DNA of 44,281 nt from a virus. The position numbers and the translations under genes are program-made. Positions 29,187 through 36,340 of the stretch are shown one piece after another (positions within the stretch are counted from its first letter, which is position 1; each line of letters starts with the position of its first letter). Location: IMG/VR virus record IMGVR_UViG_3300030108_002375, positions 1-44,281 of that record, one strand, 5' to 3'. The notes below the pieces were generated by a model. That model was not told where the DNA came from and made no database searches. It was given only the letters and a program-made list of their open reading frames with translations.

Positions 29187-29427
29187 AATCTTTGCATTTT
29201 TCTATAGGTGATATTTCACCTGTAGTAAGATCAATATTTACAGAACCGTATTCTTCTTCTAATTCTTTTTTAGTTTGCTCAATGTCTTCACTTGCTTTTT
29301 TTATATAATCAGTGAGATTTCTTTTTTCAACTTCAATAACACCAACTCTTGTTAATAAACTTGTTAATTTATTTTGTTGTGTGTTTATAGTTTTCAACTG
29401 CTCTTCAGTTATTTTTTTAACTTCCAT
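29179..29427 (-). CDS. Small coiled-coil protein with CxxC tail (82 aa)
   Basis: Residues 5-62 form a heptad-like charged helix (TEEQLKTINTQQNKLTSLL and following), predicted to make a coiled coil. A short beta turn follows (YGSVNIDLTTGEI), then a C-terminal KCKDCE with a CxxC pair. It is the first gene after a leader shared almost exactly with groEL. It may be a small oligomeric assembly factor; the function is unknown. Confidence 0.6.
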   Translation of the reverse strand: MEVKKITEEQLKTINTQQNKLTSLLTRVGVIEVEKRNLTDYIKKASEDIEQTKKELEEEYGSVNIDLTTGEISPIEKCKDCE

Positions 29428-29480
29428 GTAATTTAATTTAATTTAATTAGTAACTAATTATATAGTTACACCTTTTTTTT
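29428..29480. promoter_or_regulatory. Repeated A/T leader and palindrome before the packaging genes
   Basis: Just upstream of the 82-aa gene is ATTTAATTTAATTTAATTA (plus-strand reading), found again before groEL at 35974-35992. Next to it GTAACTA (29450-29456) and TAGTTAC (29463-29469) form an inverted repeat, followed on the plus strand by eight T residues (29473-29480). It could be an operator or start region for the packaging genes, or a terminator of antisense transcription. No Bacteroidota -7 box is visible. Confidence 0.4.
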
Positions 29481-29485
29481 ACTTT

Positions 29486-30031
29486 TTAATTATCCGCTTC
29501 GTCTAATACGGTTACTACTGAAACAGTTGCACTTCCTGTAGCTAAAATTCTTGTAGCTCTAATATCAAAATAAGCTGAATTAGCGCGCGTTGAAGAACCG
29601 TTCCAAGCTTGAGATAAAACTGTTTCTACATCTTGACCAGCAGCTATTATATTTAAATCGTGATTAATAGCTATGTCACTAACACTAGATACTCTAAACT
29701 TATAACCATCATAACCTTGTTTAATGTTTGGTGATCCTCCATTAGATCTATATATTCTGTAATTCTGAGGTGATACATTGACATCTACTTCTAAACTTAT
29801 GTCATTTATAATATTTACCACTTGCGCTATTTCAACTGGAAAGTTATTAGCATCATATGTAATTAATACATCTCCAATAGCTACTGGATTTGGACCGGTT
29901 ATAAATTTTGCAGCTGCATCATCAACATTAGGACCTATACCGCCATTGAAACCACTTGCATAATCTGGAAATTGTGGAATATTTATTGTATCATTTGGTA
30001 TCCATAATAATACCTTGTTATAATTTGCCAT
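29486..30031 (-). CDS. Probable small virion protein (181 aa)
   Basis: This is a beta-rich, acidic protein with no helix-rich segment, signal peptide or membrane segment. Strand-turn patterns (VAIGDVLITYDANNFPVEIAQ; IIAAGQDVETVLSQ) suggest a compact beta domain such as a head-decoration or tail accessory protein. It follows the holin-like gene with a 2-bp gap and is the last gene before the leader at 29428-29480. Its function is inferred only from composition and from being in the late block. Confidence 0.5.
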   Translation of the reverse strand: MANYNKVLLWIPNDTINIPQFPDYASGFNGGIGPNVDDAAAKFITGPNPVAIGDVLITYDANNFPVEIAQVVNIINDISLEVDVNVSPQNYRIYRSNGGSPNIKQGYDGYKFRVSSVSDIAINHDLNIIAAGQDVETVLSQAWNGSSTRANSAYFDIRATRILATGSATVSVVTVLDEADN

Positions 30032-30033
30032 TT

Positions 30034-30492
30034 TTATTTTTGTTTAAATATATTACTTGCTTTTTCTGTTGTACGTCCACCGAAATAGGCTAAAATTACA
30101 GCCATCATAACTTTTTCAAACGTATCGTTCCATGTTTCATGTATATTAAAAGGTATTGTTTCTACACTATCTAATATACCTGCAAAAGAAAATATAACAA
30201 TACACCACACTAATACTAATGGGCGTACATTTTTACTTAGCCAAGAATCAGACATGGAATCAGCTTCCCATCTTGATGTAATTGCTTCTATTTCTTTATT
30301 TTGTTGTTCAAATATAATTTGTTGTAATTTAACTTTATCATCAGCAGGTGCATCAGATTTAGTTATAGCTTCAATAGCTTCTTTTGGTGAAGTAACGCCT
30401 TGCAATACGTTTCCTAATGTAGGGTTGATTACAGATGCTGCGCCAAACAATAATTGCCCAACGGTTGTATCTTTGAATTTTTTCTTACTCAT
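30034..30492 (-). CDS. Holin-like membrane protein (152 aa)
   Basis: The N-terminal ~85 residues are a soluble helical part containing KDTTVGQLLFGAASVINPTL. Two hydrophobic segments follow, around residues 91-110 (VRPLVLVWCIVIFSFAGIL) and 128-143 (VMMAVILAYFGGRTTEK). The order RWEADSMSDSWLSKNVRPL and the ending YFGGRTTEK match the 3TM holin family of gene-transfer agents and marine phages as I recall it. It would make the inner-membrane hole at lysis. It overlaps the zinc-peptidase-like gene by ATGA, so the two are coupled; this suggests a lysis pair, although no classical endolysin is visible in the window. Confidence 0.7.
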   Translation of the reverse strand: MSKKKFKDTTVGQLLFGAASVINPTLGNVLQGVTSPKEAIEAITKSDAPADDKVKLQQIIFEQQNKEIEAITSRWEADSMSDSWLSKNVRPLVLVWCIVIFSFAGILDSVETIPFNIHETWNDTFEKVMMAVILAYFGGRTTEKASNIFKQK

Positions 30493-30797
30493 GATTTTTT
30501 ATATGCTTCTGCTTCCCAAGGTAAAGTTTTATTTCCTTCGTCCATATCTTTTCTTGAATACTTTTTACCTTTCCAATAAACATAATCATCATCATAATTT
30601 AAATCACCACGCTTCATTTGATCAATATGCACCATTTCATGATCAATAACATCTTGCGTTCGTGAGGGACACACGTCTTTATTTATGATAATAGTTAAAT
30701 TATTATTAGCTTTACCCATTACGCCGTCTTCCATATCAACATGATATACTGGAGTATTATCTATTTTGTATGGTGGATTTGTTAATTTAAAAGCCAT
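30489..30797 (-). CDS. Zinc-metallopeptidase-like protein (102 aa)
   Basis: HEMVH at residues 53-57 fits the HExxH zinc motif. LPWEAEAY (92-99) supplies a possible third ligand (Glu95 or Glu97), as in short phage zincins. Between them is a WKGKKYSR stretch. There is no signal peptide. Its stop overlaps the holin start, so it may act with the holin in lysis or process virion proteins. The substrate is unknown. The length is at the small end for such domains. Confidence 0.65.
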   Translation of the reverse strand: MAFKLTNPPYKIDNTPVYHVDMEDGVMGKANNNLTIIINKDVCPSRTQDVIDHEMVHIDQMKRGDLNYDDDYVYWKGKKYSRKDMDEGNKTLPWEAEAYKKS

Positions 30798-30799
30798 AA

Positions 30800-30943
30800 T
30801 TATTTTTTATAAGGAAACATTTTATTTAACGCATCTCTACGTTGACCACATCCACAACCACCGGGTATAGCATCAGCTAATTTTTTAATTCCGGTAGCTT
30901 TAGTAAAATTTTCAATTGAGTCTCCTAGTCCTCTAGGTTTCAT
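30800..30943 (-). CDS. Very small protein with CxC motif (47 aa)
   Basis: An ATG at 30943 opens a 47-codon frame beginning MKPRGLGDSIENFTKATGIKK, followed by PGGCGCGQRRDALNKMFPY and a Lys tail. The pattern FTKATGIKK...CGC..R...LNKMFPY is one I remember as a recurrent short protein of marine phages. Its function is unknown. It fits exactly between two genes (2-bp gaps), which supports it as real. The two cysteines could bind metal. Confidence 0.7.
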   Translation of the reverse strand: MKPRGLGDSIENFTKATGIKKLADAIPGGCGCGQRRDALNKMFPYKK

Positions 30944-30945
30944 GT

Positions 30946-31266
30946 TTATGCTATTTGTGTATACTCAGCTACGTCAAGCAGATTAAATTCACCTTGTAAT
31001 TCCATTACACCAACACCAGGTTTAGCAAATAAACACTTTTTTAATTGCTCTAATACACCTTGACAATCAGCAAGAGTATTAGTAGCATTTCCGTCTTTAT
31101 CTCTAAGATATACTCTATATCCATTAATACCAAAACCTGTGTTTACTGATATTACTACAGAGTCAAACCCAGCGCCTGCATCAATGGCTGTGCTCGTGAT
31201 GTTATCGATTGATAAATAAAAATCCGCGCCACTTGCATAATTTTTAATTTTTAATAAGTTTTCCAT
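30946..31266 (-). CDS. Small beta-rich virion-type protein, paralogue A (106 aa)
   Basis: The protein has the core pattern YLSIDNI near residue 17, then strands and a helix with LEQLKKCL, ending in an acidic strand (EYTQIA). The next gene upstream (31292-31618) has the same plan, with YVLSIDDI, LMEQI and a final FEYQSFIV, so the two look like an ancient duplication. It has no membrane or signal segment. A minor head or decoration protein is plausible, but the role is not shown by the sequence. Confidence 0.55.
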   Translation of the reverse strand: MENLLKIKNYASGADFYLSIDNITSTAIDAGAGFDSVVISVNTGFGINGYRVYLRDKDGNATNTLADCQGVLEQLKKCLFAKPGVGVMELQGEFNLLDVAEYTQIA

Positions 31267-31291
31267 TTTTTATTTTTTATTTTTTTTAATT

Positions 31292-31618
31292 TTAAACTAT
31301 AAAACTCTGATATTCAAATCCAGTAATAGCAATTCCTTCGGGAATAATAAACTCAAAATTACCTCCTGGAGCTGCCGCTATTTGTTCCATTAATGCTTCG
31401 TATAATACTATACCGCCATTTGTTCCGGTTACATTAAAAGTCATTGTAGTTCCAGCCTCACTTGACCCATCAAAACCATTTGGTAATAACAAGTTTAATA
31501 GAGTTGCATTTGCAGATCCTAAACCTACAATATCATCAATTGATAAAACATACTCACCGGCTTGATTCATTGTTCCAGCGCCACCACCAACTGATTTAAA
31601 TGTTAAATATTTTCTCAT
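31292..31618 (-). CDS. Small beta-rich virion-type protein, paralogue B (108 aa)
   Basis: It shares its layout with the next gene downstream: N-terminal LTFKSV, YVLSIDDI, a Gly/Asn/Thr-rich beta region with TMTFNVTGTNGG, a helix LYEALMEQIAA and a final beta strand. It is acidic and lacks cysteines. It probably forms small oligomers in the virion or its assembly, as suggested by its place in the late block. The function is unknown. Confidence 0.55.
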   Translation of the reverse strand: MRKYLTFKSVGGGAGTMNQAGEYVLSIDDIVGLGSANATLLNLLLPNGFDGSSEAGTTMTFNVTGTNGGIVLYEALMEQIAAAPGGNFEFIIPEGIAITGFEYQSFIV

Positions 31619-31636
31619 TTTTTTATTTTTTATTTG

Positions 31637-31945
31637 TTATACGTTATGATGACATTTGCTGCCACCTTTTTTTGCGTTTGGAGCGTCATACATTGCTACT
31701 CCATCAAGCTGTTTTTTAGCAGCTTCATAATCTCCATCATTATCAGCCATTGCTTTACTAAAAGCGTTGCCTTCTACTGGCGAATCACTTTCATGTCCAT
31801 CTTTTAAAGGTGACATTGTTGATTTAAAATGTTTACTTATCCATGGTCTTCCTCCGCTAGCATCTTTAACGACAGGATTATCATGAAGTAAATTATGTCT
31901 TTCTTGTTTTGCGGATTCTCCGCCTGTGTTATACGTGTGTCCCAT
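31637..31945 (-). CDS. Small His-rich protein with Cys-His-His tail (102 aa)
   Basis: The protein has high His, Gly, Lys and Asp content and low hydrophobicity, so it is probably largely unstructured. Histidines are spread through it and the C-terminus is KCHHNV, a possible metal-binding end. It begins MGHTYNTGG, similar to the MGHKGHWGEY opening of the upstream 142-aa protein, suggesting related small proteins. The function is not known. Confidence 0.5.
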   Translation of the reverse strand: MGHTYNTGGESAKQERHNLLHDNPVVKDASGGRPWISKHFKSTMSPLKDGHESDSPVEGNAFSKAMADNDGDYEAAKKQLDGVAMYDAPNAKKGGSKCHHNV

Positions 31946-31953
31946 TTTTATTA

Positions 31954-32382
31954 TTATTTAATGTTTCTAGCGGCTTCTATAGCTGCTTGTCTTTGTTCTT
32001 TTAATTCTTCTCTACTTGGTGTTGGTCCAGCATCTTCAGTAAATTCTTCATCATAAAAATATGAATCTTTATCTTTTCTATTGTAATTTGCGTCTTCACC
32101 AGCTTTTAATTTTATCTTTTTTTTAGCTGGAGAACCATGGTGTTCTTTATCATACTTCATGTCGCCTGCTAGTTTTGAGATATGCTTTTCATCAGCAGTC
32201 ATATTTTCATCACTATGACCATGCTTATTATCATATTTAATATCTCTTTTTAAGTAATCTATATGAGCAGCATCATCTCTTTCTGTTGCTTTATAATTTT
32301 CTTTAGTAACTTTTGTATGAGCGTGGTCTTTTGACCATTTAGCGTTACCAGTATATTCGCCCCAATGTCCTTTATGTCCCAT
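31954..32382 (-). CDS. His/Lys-rich protein with internal duplication (142 aa)
   Basis: Two copies of a ~20-residue unit are visible: DDAAHIDYLKRDIKYDNKHG (36-55) and ADEKHISKLAGDMKYDKEHH (63-82). Both have HI-x-x-L, D-x-KYD and a final His pair. The rest is Lys/Glu/Asp-rich and helical. The repeated unit could be a small helical hairpin that binds metal or nucleic acid through its histidines and lysines. No known family is recognised. Confidence 0.5.
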   Translation of the reverse strand: MGHKGHWGEYTGNAKWSKDHAHTKVTKENYKATERDDAAHIDYLKRDIKYDNKHGHSDENMTADEKHISKLAGDMKYDKEHHGSPAKKKIKLKAGEDANYNRKDKDSYFYDEEFTEDAGPTPSREELKEQRQAAIEAARNIK

Positions 32383-32387
32383 TTTAT

Positions 32388-32837
32388 TTATTTAATTATT
32401 TTTAACTCAGAAGATTTATTTTTATTGTTTTTACTATAATCGTATACACCTCTTTTTTTATCATAATAATCATTATGAGCTTTTGCAATTTGATTTTGCA
32501 TTTCCCTTACATATGGAGCAGTAGATTTATAATAGGCATTAACATCGCCTCCTCCAGTGTAACCTGTTTGATTAGCAGGAGAGTTCATGTTTATATTGCT
32601 TTTTTCTTCTTTTAATCCACCTAGTGGAGGTTGTTTTGGCTTAGATGTTGTAATAGTTACATCAGGATCAACATAACCCACAGCGTCTGTTAGCTCATCA
32701 TAATCTTTATCATATTTACCAGTTAGATCCAATGCATACTTGTCTGGCACAGATGCTACTGTGTGCATCTCTGAATCATATTCTCTACCTTTGTTTTGAA
32801 AAGGTGTTTTGTGACAAAATTTTTCTGAAAAATTCAT
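32388..32837 (-). CDS. Small Tyr/Asp/Lys-rich protein (149 aa)
   Basis: The N-terminal ~55 residues have a recognisable texture (SEKFCHKTPF, VASVPDKYALDLTGKYDKDY) that I associate with small late proteins of marine phages. The middle is Pro/Asn/Gly-rich and probably flexible, and the end is Lys/Asn-rich. There is no membrane segment. It shares a stop/start base with the preceding 65-aa gene (TAATG), so the two are coupled. The function is unknown. Confidence 0.5.
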   Translation of the reverse strand: MNFSEKFCHKTPFQNKGREYDSEMHTVASVPDKYALDLTGKYDKDYDELTDAVGYVDPDVTITTSKPKQPPLGGLKEEKSNINMNSPANQTGYTGGGDVNAYYKSTAPYVREMQNQIAKAHNDYYDKKRGVYDYSKNNKNKSSELKIIK

Positions 32838-33034
32838 TAGCTATTAGCGTGGTATGCGGCTAAAGCTTTTTCTGCTTCTGATCTAGAAGCAAAACCATCT
32901 CTCCAAATACCACCTTTTTTATTGTTTAATATTGCAAATTTGCCACCTCTTTTAACTATACAACCTGAGCCTCCTTCAGATTTAGCGCAGCCTTTACCAG
33001 CTTTAAAAAATGGACTTCCGTATTGTGTATACAT
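32837..33034 (-). CDS. Small protein with compact beta-hairpin/helix motif (65 aa)
   Basis: Residues 28-62 read VKRGGKFAILNNKKGGIWRD then FASRSEAEKALAAYHA: two short strands followed by an amphipathic helix rich in Ala/Glu. This compact unit occurs in many phage proteins as a small alpha/beta domain of unknown role. Two cysteines (Cys16, Cys25) sit in the Gly-rich N-terminus and could pair or bind metal. Confidence 0.6.
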   Translation of the reverse strand: MYTQYGSPFFKAGKGCAKSEGGSGCIVKRGGKFAILNNKKGGIWRDGFASRSEAEKALAAYHANS

Positions 33035-33039
33035 ATCAA

Positions 33040-33270
33040 TTAGTTTTTATGCGAGCAGCATCTTTTAGTAACTGGTTCTGGTCCTCCATAAGGAACGCCA
33101 TCAGTTTTTAAATGCATACCTGTTATTCCTGAACTTGATCCAGTTCCGTGTAATCTACCTTTTTGGCTTAATGGTCCGTCCCATATATGCGACTCTCCAA
33201 CTATACCAACTTTACCTTTACCCATGCGCTCCGCATGCGGGTCGTGTATTATACTTTTGTGTTCTGACAT
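33040..33270 (-). CDS. Small His/Gly-rich protein with Cys-Cys-x-His tail (76 aa)
   Basis: The protein is rich in Gly, His and Ser, with few hydrophobic residues. It has an N-terminal MSEHKSIIHDPHAE and a C-terminal KRCCSHKN that could bind zinc. It is part of a run of tiny late proteins (31637-33270) of like composition. No homologous family is recognised. Confidence 0.45.
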   Translation of the reverse strand: MSEHKSIIHDPHAERMGKGKVGIVGESHIWDGPLSQKGRLHGTGSSSGITGMHLKTDGVPYGGPEPVTKRCCSHKN

Positions 33271-33290
33271 AATAATTATTTTTTCGTGTT

Positions 33291-33740
33291 TTAATTAGGA
33301 GAACCTTCGTGCTCTTCTTTAGCTGTTTTTAATTCTTTTTCTAAGTCCATTAAATCAGACTTTAATTCATACACTATATCTGGATCTCCTCCTTCAGATT
33401 TTGCTTTTTCTATTTCTGCTTTTTTAGCTTCTATTCGTGATTTAACATCATCATGAGCCATTAAAGCTGATGGATATAAAGATCTATTTCTAGCGTCAGC
33501 GTCTCCAAATATACCCATACTAGGAGTTACTTGAGGTTGTTGCATTGGAGCAACGTTTTGCTGAGCTAATTGTTGAGCTGCTAAAGCGTTAGCATTAGTT
33601 AAAAAATTAATATTCGGATTAGCGCCCATGCTTCCAAACATGCTTACCGGTGATACCATTTTAATCCCGGCTTCGTTCATTGCGGCTCCAACTGCTTTTT
33701 GCTGGTTTCTTGACATTTTTTCCATTTCGCCTGTTCCCAT
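33291..33740 (-). CDS. Small protein with Ala/Gln region and C-terminal coiled coil (149 aa)
   Basis: The first ~90 residues are Met/Ala/Gln/Asn-rich and probably flexible. Residues 95-145 form a charged helix (SRIEAKKAEIEKAKSEG and DLMDLEKELKTAKEE), predicted to be a coiled coil. It could be a minor assembly or tail-chaperone-type protein, but nothing in it identifies the role. It is separated by 2 bp from the winged-helix-like gene. Confidence 0.5.
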   Translation of the reverse strand: MGTGEMEKMSRNQQKAVGAAMNEAGIKMVSPVSMFGSMGANPNINFLTNANALAAQQLAQQNVAPMQQPQVTPSMGIFGDADARNRSLYPSALMAHDDVKSRIEAKKAEIEKAKSEGGDPDIVYELKSDLMDLEKELKTAKEEHEGSPN

Positions 33741-33742
33741 AA

Positions 33743-34183
33743 TTATCTTGTTTTATCTTTGTTTAAATTATAAATTGCTTTTGTCATTACCTTATCACTA
33801 TAAGATGTACCAGTTATTATTTTATTTCTACTAGCTACATTTATATCTTCCTGACCAAGCATTATTCTATATATTCGTTTTATTAATTGCTTACCTTTAA
33901 ATGAAACTTTATATATATTATATTTTTGTGTTGTTCTATTTCTATTACGCCAAACAACTATCCAATCATTTTGTATTAGTTTGTTCCAACGCCTATTATT
34001 CCAACTATATGTGTATGTACCTGCTTTAAAATCTTTTATAGTAAATAAATCAATACAGTCAAGATATATTAATAACTCTAAATCACTATCGGTTAAATCA
34101 TTGTTTTTACAAGCCCATTTACGTATTATCCGATAATGCTTCATTAAGTTTAAATCCTTAATATCTTGAGCACTTAATCTCAT
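33743..34183 (-). CDS. Winged-helix-like small protein next to groES (146 aa)
   Basis: Residues 10-110 suggest helices and a beta wing in the order of MarR-type winged helices. The helix-helix segment is LTDSDLELLIYLDCIDLFTI. WNNRRWNKLIQNDWIVVWRN could be the recognition helix and first wing strand, followed by YNIYKVSFKGKQLIKRIYR. The protein is basic, compatible with nucleic-acid binding. Its start overlaps the groES stop (ATGA), so it is expressed with the chaperonin genes. It could regulate late genes or be structural; I cannot tell which. Confidence 0.5.
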   Translation of the reverse strand: MRLSAQDIKDLNLMKHYRIIRKWACKNNDLTDSDLELLIYLDCIDLFTIKDFKAGTYTYSWNNRRWNKLIQNDWIVVWRNRNRTTQKYNIYKVSFKGKQLIKRIYRIMLGQEDINVASRNKIITGTSYSDKVMTKAIYNLNKDKTR

Positions 34184-34443
34184 AACACTATAACAATATC
34201 TTGTGCTTTTATAACACGATAAATTGTTTTATCTATTTCTATTTTATGACCAGCGTGCCTATCATAAAATATAGTGTCATTTTTTACTAATCCTTTTACA
34301 TCATCACCAACAGATATTATTACAGCTTCTACATATCTAATATCTTCTCTTTGATTTTCTGCAAGAAGTAAACCACCTTTAGTTTTAGTAGTACCTTCTT
34401 TTACTTGTTGTATTATTAAATTTTTACCTACTGCTTTCATCAA
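34180..34443 (-). CDS. groES: Co-chaperonin GroES (87 aa)
   Basis: The protein begins MMKAVGKNLIIQQV, as in GroES strand 1. A mobile loop follows with Lys/Thr-rich sequence ending in GGLLLAEN (compare GGIVLTGS in E. coli). The closing strands are KNDTIFYDRHAGHKIEIDK and then YRVIKAQDIVIVL. GroES caps the GroEL cage during folding. It is slightly shorter than the 97-aa E. coli protein. The gene follows groEL and overlaps it by 20 bp, the opposite of the bacterial groES-groEL order. Two tandem Met codons are possible starts. Confidence 0.85.
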   Translation of the reverse strand: MMKAVGKNLIIQQVKEGTTKTKGGLLLAENQREDIRYVEAVIISVGDDVKGLVKNDTIFYDRHAGHKIEIDKTIYRVIKAQDIVIVL

Positions 34444-35971
34444 CTCTAATATTATTAATTACACAATCAGTTGATAAAATAGTAGTAGCTACTGAAGCTG
34501 CATTTTGAAGAGCGCTTTTAGTTACTAACAATGGATCAATAATACCACTGTCAATCATTTTTACCATATTTCCTGTAACAACATCAATACCATGTCCTTC
34601 TACAACCATTGGTATATCATTTTTAATACCAGCGTTTTCTAGTATGGTTTCATATGGTGCGTGTATCGCTTTAAACAGTACTTCTTCGCCTAAACCTTTA
34701 TGATCTATATTTGACGCTGCATTAAGTAAGGCTATACCACCACCTGGAACTATACCTTCTTTTATTGCAGCTTTAGTAGCACATATAGCGTCTTCAACTC
34801 TATCTTGTTTTTCTTTCAACTCAATATCAGAGTTGGCGCCTATTTTTACTATTGCTATTTTAGCCGCTAACATAGCTAGTCTTTTTTCCAACTTAACTAC
34901 TTCGTTTGCTGTATTTTTTTTGGTTAATTTATTTTTAATTTCATGTATAACTTCTTTTACTTGATCAGAAGTTTCATTTACTTGTAATATAGTTTCATTA
35001 TCTGTTGTAATGCTTTTTACGCATTTACCTAAATACTCAACTTTAATTAAATCTAAATCATCACCTAAATCTTCATTTATAATTGTAGCGCCTGTTAATA
35101 AAGATAAATCATCAAGTAATTGTTTTCTATTTACACCAAATGTAGGGGCGTCAACAACGTTTACCTTAATATTACCCTTTATTTTGTTCATAGCTAGAGC
35201 CGATAAAACACCTTTTTCTAAATCGCCTATAACAAGCAAAGGTTTATTGTTTTTTATAACGTACTCTAGCACTGTTTGGATTTGTCTTATTGAATCAACC
35301 TTAGACTCTATTAACAGTACTAACGGATTATCTAGTTCCGCTGATTGACTTTCAGCATTAGTAATAAAATGCCTATTTGTCAAACCTTTATCGTATTGAG
35401 CGCCTTCAACAATTTTTATTTCTGTTTTACCAATAGCAGAAGGCTCCATCATTACTACACCTGTAAGATCTACAGCTCTAAACGCGTCTGCAATTAACTT
35501 ACCTAACTCTGCATCGTTATTTGTAGATATAGTAGCAATGTTATCAATCATATCTCCTTCTACTGAAACAGATATAGATTCTAAATATTTTACAACTTTT
35601 TCAACAGCGCTGTTTATTTCTTGTTTTAAACTTCTTGAATTAGTTTTATCAACAACTTTATAAGCTTCTTCTAATATAGCATGTGCTAATATAGTAGCTG
35701 TGGTTGTACCGTCACCAGCTTGTTGAACTGTTTTACGCGCTGCTTCTTTTAAAAGAGTAGCGCCCATGTTTTCTACAGGGTCTAACAAAACTATTGAATT
35801 TGCTACGGTAACACCATCTTTAGTAATAACAGGATTGCCTTGAGCATCTTCTAATAAAACACACTTACCGCTAGCTCCAAGTGTGGAGCTAACAGCTTGT
35901 GTAAGTTTTGTTATACCTTTAAATACTTCTTCTCTAGCATTATTGCCAAAGTTCAGATTTTTAACTATCAT
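34424..35971 (-). CDS. groEL: Chaperonin GroEL (515 aa)
   Basis: Full chaperonin signatures are present. TLGASGKCV (30-38) replaces TLGPKGRNV. KDGVTVA (51-57) and GDGTTTAT (86-93, with Asp87) bind and position ATP, and VEDAICATKAAIKEG contains the hydrolysis Asp394, followed by VPGGGIALL. The equatorial, intermediate and apical order is intact. It is ~30 residues shorter than E. coli GroEL and lacks the Gly-Gly-Met tail, ending in VDESSR. The domain plan suggests a working ring-forming protein. It is probably used for capsid or tail-protein folding. The leader ATTTAATTTAATTTAATTA precedes it, as before the 82-aa gene. Confidence 0.95.
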   Translation of the reverse strand: MIVKNLNFGNNAREEVFKGITKLTQAVSSTLGASGKCVLLEDAQGNPVITKDGVTVANSIVLLDPVENMGATLLKEAARKTVQQAGDGTTTATILAHAILEEAYKVVDKTNSRSLKQEINSAVEKVVKYLESISVSVEGDMIDNIATISTNNDAELGKLIADAFRAVDLTGVVMMEPSAIGKTEIKIVEGAQYDKGLTNRHFITNAESQSAELDNPLVLLIESKVDSIRQIQTVLEYVIKNNKPLLVIGDLEKGVLSALAMNKIKGNIKVNVVDAPTFGVNRKQLLDDLSLLTGATIINEDLGDDLDLIKVEYLGKCVKSITTDNETILQVNETSDQVKEVIHEIKNKLTKKNTANEVVKLEKRLAMLAAKIAIVKIGANSDIELKEKQDRVEDAICATKAAIKEGIVPGGGIALLNAASNIDHKGLGEEVLFKAIHAPYETILENAGIKNDIPMVVEGHGIDVVTGNMVKMIDSGIIDPLLVTKSALQNAASVATTILSTDCVINNIRVDESSR

Positions 35972-35997
35972 TTGATTTAATTTAATTTAATTATTTT

Positions 35998-36285
35998 TTA
36001 TTCAAAGGTTTTCACGACTTTAGGACCTTTTAAGAAATCTACTTTTTTAGCATAGTGTTCTACTGAACCATCAATAGCTTGCTCTGCTCCTTCAATAGTT
36101 TCACGTCTTGTAACGTCGTGCCAAGTCTCATCATTTGGATCTTGGTATTCAGTTTGATAAAAACCGTTAGGTAGTTGGGTTATTCTCCAGTTTTTCTTAT
36201 CTGCGAGGTGTTTCCAAAGGTTAATGGTTTCTTCTGAAATTTGTGGTTGACTATTCCACGATCTAGTCTGGTAATAAAACGTCAT
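35998..36285 (-). CDS. Small hypothetical protein (95 aa)
   Basis: This is an alpha/beta mix with many aromatics. TRSWNSQPQISEETINLWKH is followed by strands WRITQLPNGFYQTEYQD and a helix ETIEGAEQAIDGSVEHY, and it ends VVKTFE. The GC content is a little higher than its neighbours. It lies between groEL and the 170-aa gene. No family is recognised. Confidence 0.55.
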   Translation of the reverse strand: MTFYYQTRSWNSQPQISEETINLWKHLADKKNWRITQLPNGFYQTEYQDPNDETWHDVTRRETIEGAEQAIDGSVEHYAKKVDFLKGPKVVKTFE

Positions 36286-36340
36286 AGTTTTTGGTTTTTA
36301 AGTTTATATTTGGTTTATTGCTCTACCCGAGCAGGGTTTT

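Noticed and set aside
30254-30649. Plus-strand frame of 131 codons
   Set aside because: It runs opposite two well-supported genes (holin-like and zinc-peptidase-like) and has a low-complexity end.
35010-35348. Plus-strand frame of 112 codons opposite groEL
   Set aside because: GroEL on the other strand is beyond doubt; the frame has no leader or neighbours in its direction.
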